Shown in pieces: positions 7,241-15,346 of a stretch of DNA of 64,000 nt; the stretch's first letter is position 1; each line of letters starts with the position of its first letter. The translations under genes and the position numbers were made by a program. Below the pieces are notes generated by a model. It had not been told where the DNA came from and ran no database searches. It worked only from the letters and a program-made list of their open reading frames with translations. Source of the stretch: Muricoccus pecuniae (GTDB lineage Bacteria; Pseudomonadota; Alphaproteobacteria; Acetobacterales; Acetobacteraceae); NCBI RefSeq assembly GCF_014199205.1, contig NZ_JACIJD010000015.1, forward strand, positions 37,831 through 101,830, in the 5' to 3' direction.

Positions 7241-8509
7241 CGTGCTGCCGATGATGATCCGCACCGCGCGGCCGCCGGTGCGCAGGCAGCCGTCGAGGAT
7301 CTCGCCCTCCAGCCGCGTGCCGTTGGTGGTGTAGGCGACCGGCCCCTGCGGCCGGTCGTTCACGAAGTTGCCGTCGATGCGGGCGTTCTGCGTCTCGAAG
7401 ACCTCGGTGCCCAGGCCGTTGCGCATGTCGTTCCGCCACTCGCCGCTGTAGAGGCCGGGGACGCCGTTCGGCCCGACCCAGCGATAGGTGCCGGTGCCGT
7501 TGCGCCGGTCGGCGAACCAGCCGCCCTCGTAGACGGCGTTGTTGCCGTAATCCATCCGCCCGATGCCCTGGCGCTGCCCGGCCACCCAGCTTCCCTCGTA
7601 GCGCGCGCCGTTGCGCCAGACGCGGGTGCCGCGCCCGTTCGGCAGGTCGTCCCGGAACTCGCCCTCATAGGTGCTGCCGTCGCCCCCGCGGTACTGGAGC
7701 CGGCCGGTGCCGGCCGCGCGGCCGTCGCGGAACTCGCCCTCGTAGAGGTCGCCGTTGCCGAGCACGCGCATCCCCGGCCCGTTCAGCCGGCCCGCGCTGA
7801 AGCCGCCCCAGGTGCTCGCCAGCGTCTGCCCGTTGAGGAGGAGGAGGTACTCGCCCGCCCCCTCGGCCAGCCCGTCCCGGCAGGGGCCGGACCAGCGCAG
7901 CACGGCGCCGCGCGGCGCGCCCGGAACCAGCACGGCGCAGCCGTTGGCGGGGTCGGCCAGCAGGCCGGGCGGCAGCGCCCGCGCCGTTCCCTGGGGCAGC
8001 GGGGGCGCCAGCGGCGGTTGCTGCTGCGGTGTGGGCTGGGGAAGCGTTTGCGGGGCCGCCTGCGAGGCTGCCTGGGGGGCTGCCTGAGGGGCCGTCGTCT
8101 GCGGAAGGGCGAGGTTCTGCGGGCCCCGGGCCGCGGCGGCGCGGCGCGCGGCGGCATCCCGCTCGGCCTCCTCGCGGCGCTCGCGGGCGTCCTCGCGGCG
8201 CTGCCGGGCCTCCTGGGCGACGCGCTCGCGATCCTCCGCGCGGCGGCGGCGCGCCTCCTCCTGGCGCTCGCGCGCCTCGGCCCGCCGGCGCTCGCGCTCC
8301 TCCGCCTGGCGGCGGCGTGCCTCCTCCTGCCGCTCCCGGGCCTCGGGGTCGGGCCGGGAGCCGGATGCGGGCGCCGGGCGCGGGGCGCGCACCGGGGGCG
8401 GGGCGGCGGGGGCGGCCTCCGGCTCCGCGGGGCTGAGATTGATCTGGGCGAGGCCCGGCCCCGCGGAGAGCAGGGCGAGGAGGAGGAGGGCTCCGGCGGG
8501 GACGCGCAT
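7226..8509 (-). CDS. Secreted MORN-repeat protein with charged coiled-coil region
   Basis: 427 residues from ATG 8509, preceded by AGGAG at proper spacing. A signal peptide (MRVPAGALLLLALLSAGPGLAQ) is followed by a Pro/Ala linker. About 70 residues of almost pure Glu/Arg/Ala come next, built from EARERQEEARRR-type heptads and a likely rigid helix. A Pro/Gln-rich linker follows. The C-terminal ~200 residues carry about seven MORN-type units (YEGEFRDG..GTGRLQY, YEGEFRDDLPNGRGTRVW, YEGSWVAGQRQGIG, YEGGWFADRRNGTG, YSGEWRNDMRNGLG). MORN sheets are used in membrane-associated scaffolds. It follows the kinase-like gene by 11 bases, so the two form one operon and the proteins may meet in the periplasm. 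Confidence 0.82.
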   Translation of the reverse strand: MRVPAGALLLLALLSAGPGLAQINLSPAEPEAAPAAPPPVRAPRPAPASGSRPDPEARERQEEARRRQAEERERRRAEARERQEEARRRRAEDRERVAQEARQRREDARERREEAERDAAARRAAAARGPQNLALPQTTAPQAAPQAASQAAPQTLPQPTPQQQPPLAPPLPQGTARALPPGLLADPANGCAVLVPGAPRGAVLRWSGPCRDGLAEGAGEYLLLLNGQTLASTWGGFSAGRLNGPGMRVLGNGDLYEGEFRDGRAAGTGRLQYRGGDGSTYEGEFRDDLPNGRGTRVWRNGARYEGSWVAGQRQGIGRMDYGNNAVYEGGWFADRRNGTGTYRWVGPNGVPGLYSGEWRNDMRNGLGTEVFETQNARIDGNFVNDRPQGPVAYTTNGTRLEGEILDGCLRTGGRAVRIIIGSTGECR

Positions 8510-8520
8510 CCTGGGAACTC

Positions 8521-10182
8521 CTAGCGCGGGGGGACGGAGGTGACGGGGACGACCCGCATCTCGACGCGCTCGCCCCGCTGCTTCGCCATCTCGATGGCGT
8601 AGCCGAGGGCGGAGACGGCGTCGAAGCTCTGCTCGATGATGCCGCGCCGGCCGGGATAGAGCGGCGTGTCGGAGGCGACGGCGACGAGCAGCCCGGTGCC
8701 GTAGGGCTCGGCCGAGGTCCAGTAGGGCTCGCCGAAGGCGCGGGTGACGCCGGGGGGGAGCGGCTCGACCGACTGCGCCATGTTGCCCACCTTTCCGTCC
8801 GAGCTGAAGAAGTAGACGTGCAGATAGGCCTCGCGGGCCGGCATGCGCACGCGGAAGCGGAGCGCCTGCCCGGCGGGGATCGGGTCCGGGCTCTCCAGCA
8901 CGAGCTGCGGCGCCGCCTCGCCCCGCACCGCCGCCGGGCGCACGGTGTCGATCAGCCCGCAGAAATCGGCCTCGAACTCCCGCAGCTCGAGCCGCACGCT
9001 TCCCGGCGGCAGGCGGAAGCCCTCGATGCGGCGGCGCAGCGCCTCCGCCCCGTCGCGCCGGACGAGCCCGCGCAGCACGAGGTGCCGCTCGTCCGCCTCC
9101 GCCTCCAGCAGGCTGCACCCCGTGCGCAGCGCGGCCTCCGCGGCGCCGCGGAAGGAGCCGGCGACCGGCGCCGGGGCTGCTGCTGCGATGGGGGCGGGCT
9201 CCGCCGGGGCGTCGTCGCCGCCCTCGCGGAGGAACAGGCCGAGCCCGGCCAGGGCGGCGAGGCCGAGGGCGCCGCCGAGCGCCAGGGGCCAGCGCGCGGG
9301 AAGGCGCCGCCGCCGCTCGTAATCCTCCACGACCGGGCGGGCGCGGCGGGGCTCGGCCACGGGCGCCCGGGGCGGGGCGGAGGGGGCGGGGCCCGGGCCG
9401 GCCTCCCCGGCGGCCGCGGCGGGGAGGGGGCCGGCGGAGGGGCGGAGCGCGCGCAGGGCGGCGGCGAAATCCGCCGCGCTCGCGTAGCGCAGGGCGGGGT
9501 CGTCGGCCGTCGCCCGCGCCAGCACGGCGTCGAAGGGCGGGGGGACGGGCACGCGGCGGCCGGAGAGGCGGCCGGAGGGGTTAGCGGCCAGCCTCTCCCC
9601 CGTGACCAGCTCGTGCAGGATGGCGGCGGCGGCCAGCAGGTCCGCCTCGGCCGAGGGCTCGGCGGGGGGCTTGGTGGCGGGCGGGGGCCGGTCCCGGAAG
9701 GCGGGGATGCCGAAATCCGTCAGCCGGGCGGTGGGCTGCCGCGGGCTGGGGTCGGGCACGATCATGATGTTGTCGGGCGTCAGCTTGCCATGCGCGACGC
9801 CGCGCCCGTGCGCGTGCTCCAGGGCCGAGAGGATCTGCTCCATCAGCCGCAGGATGACGGAGGGGGTGAAGCGCTCGCCGCGGTCGAGCACGTCGCGCAG
9901 CGGCAGGCCGCCCGCCAGCTCCATCACAATCCAGGCGCGGTCCCCGGCCTCGGCATAGTCGAGCACGGGGACGATGTAGGGGTGGGACAGCCCGGCCGCC
10001 TCGCGCGCGCCGCGGCGGATGCGGGCCAGCCGCTCCGCGCCGCCCTCCTCGCCCAGCAGGGGCAGGGCGAGGAGCTTCACGGCCACCATCCGGTCGAGCT
10101 GGCGGTCCTCCGCCGCGAAGACCGCGCCGCCGCGCCGCCCGAGGGGGGCGCGCAGCACGTATCGCTCTACGTTCTCCGGCAC
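8521..10182 (-). CDS. Membrane-anchored Ser/Thr kinase-like protein, probable pseudokinase, with DUF4384-like C-terminus
   Basis: 553 residues from a GTG at 10182, preceded by GGAGCGAGG. The N-lobe has a Gly-rich loop (LGRRGGAV, 14-21), the VAVK lysine (Lys36) and a likely helix-C glutamate (Glu61). The catalytic loop reads HGKLTPDN (131-138) where active kinases have HRDLKPxN: the catalytic Asp is Lys133 and the loop lysine is Thr135. Asn138 and the DFG motif (156-158) remain, so ATP may bind but phosphotransfer is doubtful. A Pro/Ala linker leads to one transmembrane helix (about 298-318). The periplasmic end contains a segment like DUF4384 (GQALRFRVRMPAREAYLHVYFFSSDGKVGNM). Domain calls are strong; loss of activity is inferred. 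Confidence 0.82.
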   Translation of the reverse strand: MPENVERYVLRAPLGRRGGAVFAAEDRQLDRMVAVKLLALPLLGEEGGAERLARIRRGAREAAGLSHPYIVPVLDYAEAGDRAWIVMELAGGLPLRDVLDRGERFTPSVILRLMEQILSALEHAHGRGVAHGKLTPDNIMIVPDPSPRQPTARLTDFGIPAFRDRPPPATKPPAEPSAEADLLAAAAILHELVTGERLAANPSGRLSGRRVPVPPPFDAVLARATADDPALRYASAADFAAALRALRPSAGPLPAAAAGEAGPGPAPSAPPRAPVAEPRRARPVVEDYERRRRLPARWPLALGGALGLAALAGLGLFLREGGDDAPAEPAPIAAAAPAPVAGSFRGAAEAALRTGCSLLEAEADERHLVLRGLVRRDGAEALRRRIEGFRLPPGSVRLELREFEADFCGLIDTVRPAAVRGEAAPQLVLESPDPIPAGQALRFRVRMPAREAYLHVYFFSSDGKVGNMAQSVEPLPPGVTRAFGEPYWTSAEPYGTGLLVAVASDTPLYPGRRGIIEQSFDAVSALGYAIEMAKQRGERVEMRVVPVTSVPPR

Positions 10183-10535
10183 GCGCCTCGCTCCGACATC
10201 CGCCTCACTTGTAAGCCGCAGGGTTCCGGCCCCGGCCGCTGGCCCCGGGCCCTCGGGACATCCCGGACGGGACCGCCCGCCCCGGGATGGCCGGGAGTCC
10301 GGGGGACAGGCGCCGGCCCTCGTGGGGGCCCTCATGGCCTGCGGCGCTGTCGCCGCCCGCCAGCATCCCCGGCGGGGGTTGCGTATCGGCCCCGGGGGAA
10401 AGATGCAAGCCGCGGCCCCGGCGGGCCCTCCCCGGGGCGTTCCCGCCGGCATTCCGCGGCCTCTTTCCCGGGCATTTCCGCGTCCCGCGCCCCGGGGGCC
10501 TTGGCGATCCCCGCGCCGCGGCGAAGAATGGGCCC
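10183..10535. promoter_or_regulatory. 353-bp divergent intergenic region
   Basis: This stretch separates the divergent kinase-like gene and the unknown gene at 10536. It is extremely GC-rich with many short CCCGGG-type inverted repeats. I see no clear sigma-70 hexamers and no gene. The promoters of both units must lie here or overlap the gene starts. Confidence 0.4.
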
Positions 10536-11516
10536 ATGACGATGGAACGACGCAGCCGGGGCTGGACCCTGCATCGCGGGGGCGGCCGGGGCTCGCAGGC
10601 CGAGGTGCTGCGCAAGCTGACCCGGGCGATCATGTCCACCTGCCTGTGGGACCCGCAGGAGGACGGCACCACCTGGGCGCTGGGGGACATGCGCTTCCTC
10701 ACCGTCTCGGCGATGCTGCCGGATGTCGGGGAGGCCGCCTATGCCCAGGTCTTCTCCGCCCCCAATGCGAGCAGCGCGGTGGAGGTCGCCTCCGGCCGCT
10801 TCGCGCCGCGCGGCGCCTTCGCCAAGCTCCCGGTCAACGCGCGCAAGCGGGCCTCGGTGCTGAAGATGCTGGGGCTGACCCTCGCCCCGCACGGGCGGGA
10901 GGACTGGTCGCGCGACCTGCCGCCGCTGGACGAGGCGGGCTGCGCCTCCCTCGCGCGGACGGTGATGGAGGCGCTGACGGGCGCCTTCGGCTGGGACCCC
11001 TCCATCCCCCTCCAGGCCTCGGTGGTGCACGAGACGGCGCTGGGCGAGGCAGAGGCCTTCCTGGAGGGGCTGCGCCCCATCCATGTGGAGGGGCTGCTGC
11101 GCGAGGCCGGGCTGGAGATCGTCGAGGGCGAGCCGGAGGAGGACGACGAGGCCCCCGCCTTCCTCGTCCAGCACGGCGCCCCGCTCCCCTTCCAGGTGGA
11201 GCTGATGGACCCCGTGGAGGAGGAGGAGCCGCCGGCGCTGGCCTGGCACTACGGCACCCTCGTCTTCTCCCTCGCCATCAACGTGGAGGAGGGGGACGCG
11301 CTGGCGCTCGCCCTGGCCCTGCACGGGCTGACGCGCTGGGCGCGGGTGGAGCTGCCCGAGGAGAAGCGGGTGGTCGTCTCCCGGCTGGACAGCGTGGAGG
11401 GGGTGACCCCCGAGGGGCTGCGCGCGATGCTCGACCGCTGGCTGGAGGAGCTGACCGCGGTGCGCAGCCGGCTGGAGCGCGGGCCGGACGGGCCTGACGG
11501 ACCGGAGGAGGACTAG
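10536..11516 (+). CDS. Unrecognised acidic cytoplasmic protein
   Basis: 326 residues from ATG 10536, with a second in-frame ATG two codons later. No signal peptide or transmembrane segment. The middle holds an acidic stretch (EGEPEEDDEAP, DPVEEEEPP) and the end a helical segment (GLRAMLDRWLEELTAVRSRLE). The final strand-helix pattern slightly resembles YbjN or type III chaperone-like domains, but this is too weak to assign. Codon use matches the neighbours. It is divergent from the pseudokinase operon and 99 bases ahead of an isomerase gene. Confidence 0.65.
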   Translation: MTMERRSRGWTLHRGGGRGSQAEVLRKLTRAIMSTCLWDPQEDGTTWALGDMRFLTVSAMLPDVGEAAYAQVFSAPNASSAVEVASGRFAPRGAFAKLPVNARKRASVLKMLGLTLAPHGREDWSRDLPPLDEAGCASLARTVMEALTGAFGWDPSIPLQASVVHETALGEAEAFLEGLRPIHVEGLLREAGLEIVEGEPEEDDEAPAFLVQHGAPLPFQVELMDPVEEEEPPALAWHYGTLVFSLAINVEEGDALALALALHGLTRWARVELPEEKRVVVSRLDSVEGVTPEGLRAMLDRWLEELTAVRSRLERGPDGPDGPEED

Positions 11517-11615
11517 CCCGCACCCGCCGGGGTGCCGGGGGCGCCGGCGATCGGCGCCGGACGGGAGCGCGCCCGGCGCGGCTCCCGGAGAGAATCACGC
11601 GCGGGGAGGAATATC

Positions 11616-12218
11616 ATGGGCCTTGGTATCGACTACTACGTCTCGCTGAACTCGCCCTGGACGCATCTCGGCGCCGCGCGGCTGGAGGCGATGGCGGCGC
11701 GGCACGGGGCGACGCTGCGCGTCCATCCCGTCGATTTCGGCACGGTCTTCGCCGCCTCGGGCGGGCTGCCCCTGCCCAAGCGCTCGCCGCAGCGGCAGGC
11801 CTACCGCATGCAGGAGCTGGAGCGGTGGCGGGAGCATCTGGGCATACCCATCCATCTCCGCCCCCGCTTCTTTCCGGCCAATGAGAAGCCTGCCGCCCAC
11901 ACCGTGATCGCCGCGCGCGAGACGCTGGGCGAGGCGCCGGCCCTCGCCCTCGCGCATCGCGTGCTGAAGGCGCTGTGGGAGGAGGAGCGCGACACGGGCG
12001 ACCCCGCCACCCTGGCCGCGCTGGTGGCGGAGCTGGGCCTCCCCGCCGACCTGCCCGCGCTGGGCGCCGAGCCCCGCTGGGCGGAGAGGCGGGAGGAGGA
12101 CACGCGGGCCGCGCTGAAGCGGGGCGTCTTCGGCGCGCCGAGCTACGTGGTGGGGGAGGAGATCTTCTGGGGCCAGGACCGGCTCGACTTCCTCGACCGC
12201 CGGCTGGCGCGGGGGTGA
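11616..12218 (+). CDS. 2-hydroxychromene-2-carboxylate isomerase family protein (DsbA/GST-kappa fold)
   Basis: 200 residues from ATG 11616 with a perfect GGGGAGGA upstream. The N-terminus IDYYVSLNSPWTHLGAARL carries the serine (SPW) that replaces the thioredoxin-fold cysteine in this family. The end GVFGAPSYVVGEEIFWGQDRLDFLDRRL is the family signature with the cis-proline loop. Founding members isomerise 2-hydroxychromene-2-carboxylate in naphthalene breakdown using glutathione. Many chromosomal paralogs act on unknown glutathione-linked substrates, and no other aromatic pathway gene is adjacent. Confidence 0.88.
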   Translation: MGLGIDYYVSLNSPWTHLGAARLEAMAARHGATLRVHPVDFGTVFAASGGLPLPKRSPQRQAYRMQELERWREHLGIPIHLRPRFFPANEKPAAHTVIAARETLGEAPALALAHRVLKALWEEERDTGDPATLAALVAELGLPADLPALGAEPRWAERREEDTRAALKRGVFGAPSYVVGEEIFWGQDRLDFLDRRLARG

Positions 12219-12236
12219 GCGTAGGACGGACCTGAC

Positions 12237-12267
12237 CTGCGGTGGTGACGCCGGAGGCGCACCGCAG
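12237..12267 (+). terminator. Hairpin downstream of the isomerase gene
   Basis: CTGCGGTG (12237-12244) pairs perfectly with CACCGCAG (12260-12267), enclosing a second CGCC-GGA-GGCG stem. It starts 18 bases after the isomerase stop and lies ahead of a lipoprotein gene of different base composition. Confidence 0.55.
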
Positions 12268-12343
12268 GGGAGGGTGGGAGGCGACCTGCACGGTCCCTTC
12301 CTCTCCAGAGCGCCGCGGAGGTAGTGAGCGCCGGGAGGGGCGA

Positions 12344-12901
12344 GTGCGCAAGTCGTTCTACTCGCTGCTGGTTCTGGTCGGCCTGCACTCGGGCTGCAGC
12401 ATCATGGCCACAGACATGATCAGGGAGGAGACTGCATCCTCCCCCGTCCTGTTCGATGGTGTGTCGGTTACAGTCGAGACTCTGCCCAGCGGTCTCTTCG
12501 GACTCGGCACATATGAGCGCCGCATTGTCCTACAGCGCAACAACCGGCGAATCGGAAGTTCGTGGATTGCCGATACGAGTGCCGACAATCGCAGCATTGA
12601 GGTTTACCAGATCAAGCCGCGCAACCTGCTCTTCGTCCTGCGGCTGAACTCTTACGAGGCAGATTTGGACTCCGGCGTTATCCGGCCCTACCCACTGTTT
12701 CCTTGCGGCGTGACACGCCCTCCTGCCGCAACCTATCTTGGTCGGTTCGGTCGCCAATATAAGAAATTGGAATTCTTCCCGGCCACGAGCCCGGACAGTG
12801 GTGGCACGGCGCAGATGACGGAGATGCAGACTGAGGAGTTGTGTCAGTCCCTGCTTGAGTATTGGCTGCAGCGAAACAGTGCGCCGACCTCGTCTTTCTG
12901 A
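12344..12901 (+). CDS. Small lipoprotein of atypical base composition
   Basis: 185 residues from a GTG at 12344, preceded by GGGAGGGG with good spacing. An upstream in-frame start at 12242 would add 34 arginine-rich residues. VRKSFYSLLVLVGLHSGC is a short lipoprotein signal with cysteine at about 18. The mature part is a globular unknown with many beta-prone stretches (VLFDGVSVTVETLPSGL). The coding sequence is visibly richer in A and T than its neighbours, with many third-position A/T codons. This suggests acquisition or weak selection. No family recognised. Confidence 0.65.
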   Translation: MRKSFYSLLVLVGLHSGCSIMATDMIREETASSPVLFDGVSVTVETLPSGLFGLGTYERRIVLQRNNRRIGSSWIADTSADNRSIEVYQIKPRNLLFVLRLNSYEADLDSGVIRPYPLFPCGVTRPPAATYLGRFGRQYKKLEFFPATSPDSGGTAQMTEMQTEELCQSLLEYWLQRNSAPTSSF

Positions 12902-13031
12902 CGGTCGGTTTCAGCGGTCAGGTCTTTGGCACGTTCCCGCCGCGCATGGCCGCCCCGCCGGAACCGGACGGGGAGCGACGTGTTCCTCTCCCTGGGCGCC
13001 GGCCGGTCGGCGCCGTTGCGGAGGAGCCGCC

Positions 13032-13886
13032 ATGCGGGAGCCGAGCCCTGAGACGCGCGAGAAGCTGGAGAGGATCGCGCGCCGCCACGGCGTGAGCGCC
13101 GAGGCCGCCATGACGCTGCTGCGTGCCCTCGCCGCCGGGGGCGGGGGCATGGCGCAGTTCAGCCATCCCGAGCTGGGCGGCATGGGCCAGTGGTCGCGCG
13201 GCGGGATGGTGATGGTGGGGGACATGTTCAACCAGGGGCTCAAGGCGCGGGTGGACGCCCTCTGCACCGAGCTGTCCGGGCTGGTGGGGGAGCTGGCGCC
13301 CGCCCCGGCCGGCGGCGCTTTCCAATCGCAGTACCAGGGGACGCCGGGCGGAGCCTGGGGCCATGCCGCCGGTTCCTGGTGGCCGTCGGAGCTGGGCAGC
13401 CCGGCCGCGAGCGGCGCGCAGAATGGGCTGCGCTACGCCTGGTTCCCCGCCTCCCGCCGGCTGGCGGTGGAGCGGGAAGGGCGGGTCCGGCTCTACGATA
13501 CCGGGGGCCACAGCATCGGCGGCGTCTCCCAGCAGCAGGGGGCCGTGGCGGGGCTGAGCTTCTCCACGGAATCCGGCAGCATCACCCTGGATGACCTGCG
13601 GGCGGTGGACGCGCCGGGTGGCGCCGAGCCGCAGGCCCCTCCCGCCGGGCCGCCGGCGGCCGGGCAGTCGGTCGCGCCTCGGGCCTCCGTGCCCCCGCAT
13701 CCCGTGGCCGGGCAGGGGCCCGCCGTCCCCGCACCCCCCCCGGTATCCGTCACGCCCGCGCCCCTCGCCGGGGCGGGCGGGGATCCCCTCGGCACGATCG
13801 AGCGGCTGGCCGATCTGCGGGCCCGCGGCATCCTGACGGAGGAGGAATTCACCGCGAAGAAGGCGGAATTGCTGGCCCGCCTCTGA
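13032..13886 (+). CDS. SHOCT-domain protein, function unknown
   Basis: 284 residues from ATG 13032 with GGAGGAG-like Shine-Dalgarno. The N-terminal 30 residues form a helix (ETREKLERIARRHGVSAEAAMTLLRAL). A Gly/Met-rich middle (GGGGMAQFSHPELGGMGQWSRGGMVMVGDMF) follows and then a beta-rich segment containing RLAVEREGRVRLYDTGGHSIGGVSQQQ. After a long Pro/Ala linker, the last ~33 residues (DPLGTIERLADLRARGILTEEEFTAKKAELLARL) are a textbook SHOCT helix pair, a short oligomerisation or partner-binding module. No membrane segment. The overall role is unknown. Confidence 0.8.
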   Translation: MREPSPETREKLERIARRHGVSAEAAMTLLRALAAGGGGMAQFSHPELGGMGQWSRGGMVMVGDMFNQGLKARVDALCTELSGLVGELAPAPAGGAFQSQYQGTPGGAWGHAAGSWWPSELGSPAASGAQNGLRYAWFPASRRLAVEREGRVRLYDTGGHSIGGVSQQQGAVAGLSFSTESGSITLDDLRAVDAPGGAEPQAPPAGPPAAGQSVAPRASVPPHPVAGQGPAVPAPPPVSVTPAPLAGAGGDPLGTIERLADLRARGILTEEEFTAKKAELLARL

Positions 13887-14229
13887 CCCCGCTCGCCGCC
13901 GCGCTCCCGCGTGGGGCGTGGCCTGGTCCCGCCGCCACGATCTTTCGCCCGCCGTTGCGCGTGGTGACCCAGCGCACAGCCGCTCCTTCCGCCAGAGCCT
14001 AGGAATCGGTCGTGGCCCGGCGATGCCCTCGCCGGCGCCACCGGGCGGGAGCCCTCTCCCGCCCGCCTCCGGCGCCCCGATCCGCGTGCCGCGTGCCGGC
14101 CGGGAGAGGGGCGCCGGAGGGGGTGCGACCGGCAGGCCGGGCCCCATCGCCCGGCCCGGCACAGCCCTTATCGTTGCGAAACAACAACGTGGTCCCCGCC
14201 CCAGGCGGGGATCGCGGAGAGGAGGTCCC
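13887..14229. promoter_or_regulatory. 343-bp intergenic region before small secreted protein
   Basis: No credible gene is seen. Most is GC-rich filler. A short A/T-richer patch (about 14168-14190, ...TTATCGTTGCGAAACAACAACG) lies 40-60 bases before the next start and is the best place for a promoter, although no clear -35/-10 pair can be read. Confidence 0.35.
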
Positions 14230-14526
14230 ATGCGCAAGCTCATCCCCGCGGCCGCCCTCGCGGCCCTTCTCGGCACCGCCGCGCCGGCGCTGGCCGAGGG
14301 AGACTACATCGCCACCGCCACCGCCTGGCCGGCCTGGGTGGAGCCCTTCCCGCCCCGCCCCGCCCGCGCGGAGGGCGCCCGGCCCCATCACCGCCTCCTC
14401 GGCGGCGACGACCAGTATGTGAGCACCGCCACCGCCTTCCCGGCCTGGAGGGGAACGTCGCTGGCAACGGCCGGGGCCGACCCGGTCGCCCGGGGGAACT
14501 TCCTTCTTTCGAGCCAGAGCGGTTGA
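14230..14526 (+). CDS. Small secreted protein with a duplicated YxxTATAxPAW motif
   Basis: 98 residues from ATG 14230, with GAGAGGAGG upstream. The signal peptide MRKLIPAAALAALLGTAAPALA ends in a good AxA site. The mature ~76 residues contain two related segments, DYIATATAWPAW and QYVSTATAFPAW, about 37 residues apart, so the protein seems to be an internal duplication. No family recognised. The start is firm because of the signal peptide and ribosome site. Confidence 0.75.
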   Translation: MRKLIPAAALAALLGTAAPALAEGDYIATATAWPAWVEPFPPRPARAEGARPHHRLLGGDDQYVSTATAFPAWRGTSLATAGADPVARGNFLLSSQSG

Positions 14527-14540
14527 GCCCGCGGCAGGCG

Positions 14541-14567
14541 CCCGGCCGCCCCCTTCCGGCGGCCGGG
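14541..14567. terminator. 10-bp perfect hairpin between convergent genes
   Basis: CCCGGCCGCC (14541-14550) and GGCGGCCGGG (14558-14567) form a perfect stem around a 7-base loop. It lies 15 bases after the stop of the small secreted protein and just before the stop of the convergent PAP2 gene, so it probably acts in both directions. Confidence 0.75.
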
Positions 14568-14569
14568 CC

Positions 14570-15346
14570 TCAGCCCCGCTCCGTCTCGTCCCCGGAGGTG
14601 TCGGGCGTTTCGACTTTCCCGCGGTGCTGGAGGGTGAGGGCCAGCAGCCAGCAGAGCAGCGCCCAGGCCGCGCCGAGGCACCAGCCCGCCAGCACGTCCG
14701 TCGGCCAGTGGACGCCGAGATAGACGCGGCTGGCCCCGACCAGCAGGGTGATCGCCACCGCCAGGAAAAGGACGTAGCTCCGCGTCCGCCACCCCGCCTC
14801 CACCTGGGCGATGATGGCGCCGAGGGTGAGGTAGGTCACGGCCGAGAGCATCGCGTGGCCGCTCGGGAAGCTCGCCGTGTAGACCTCGACCGCGTGGGGG
14901 ACGAGGTCGGGGCGCGGGCGCCCGATCACCGTCTTCACCAGGGCGCTGATCGCCATCCCCCCGCCGATGGAGCCGAGCACCAGCAGCGCCGCCGCCCGCT
15001 TGCGGACGAGGGCGAGGTACCCCGCCACCCCCAGGGTGAGCCCGCCGAGGATGACGTGGCTGCCGAGCCCCGTGATGTCCCGCGCCACCTCCTCCAGCCA
15101 GCGGGGACCGATGGGGTCGGCAGGGTCCGCGGGGTTCCGCAGGGCGAGGAGGATCGCGCGGTCGAAGCCGAGCGTCTCCCCCTCCAGCACCTCCCCCGCC
15201 AGCCCGGCGAAGGCGAGCACGGCCGCGACGGGCAGGAGGAAGGCCGCGATCCGGGCGAGGTCGCGCGGGCCGAGCCAGTGCGGCCGCCGGGCGGCGAGGC
15301 GGGCGAGGGCGCGCAGCGGCGCCGGGGCGCGGTGCTCCCCCCTCAC
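14570..15346 (-). CDS. PAP2-family membrane phosphatase
   Basis: 258 residues from a GTG at 15346, whose GTGA overlaps the stop of the upstream permease gene by 3 bases. The three PAP2 motifs are present: KTVIGRPRPD, PSGHAM and SRVYLGVHWPTD, holding the phosphohistidine nucleophile and its acid/base partners. About six hydrophobic segments surround them. Such enzymes remove phosphate from lipid phosphates, for example undecaprenyl pyrophosphate or phosphatidate, on the periplasmic side. Translational coupling with an AmpG-like muropeptide permease suggests a shared role in cell-wall recycling. That link is inference. Confidence 0.88.
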   Translation of the reverse strand: MRGEHRAPAPLRALARLAARRPHWLGPRDLARIAAFLLPVAAVLAFAGLAGEVLEGETLGFDRAILLALRNPADPADPIGPRWLEEVARDITGLGSHVILGGLTLGVAGYLALVRKRAAALLVLGSIGGGMAISALVKTVIGRPRPDLVPHAVEVYTASFPSGHAMLSAVTYLTLGAIIAQVEAGWRTRSYVLFLAVAITLLVGASRVYLGVHWPTDVLAGWCLGAAWALLCWLLALTLQHRGKVETPDTSGDETERG

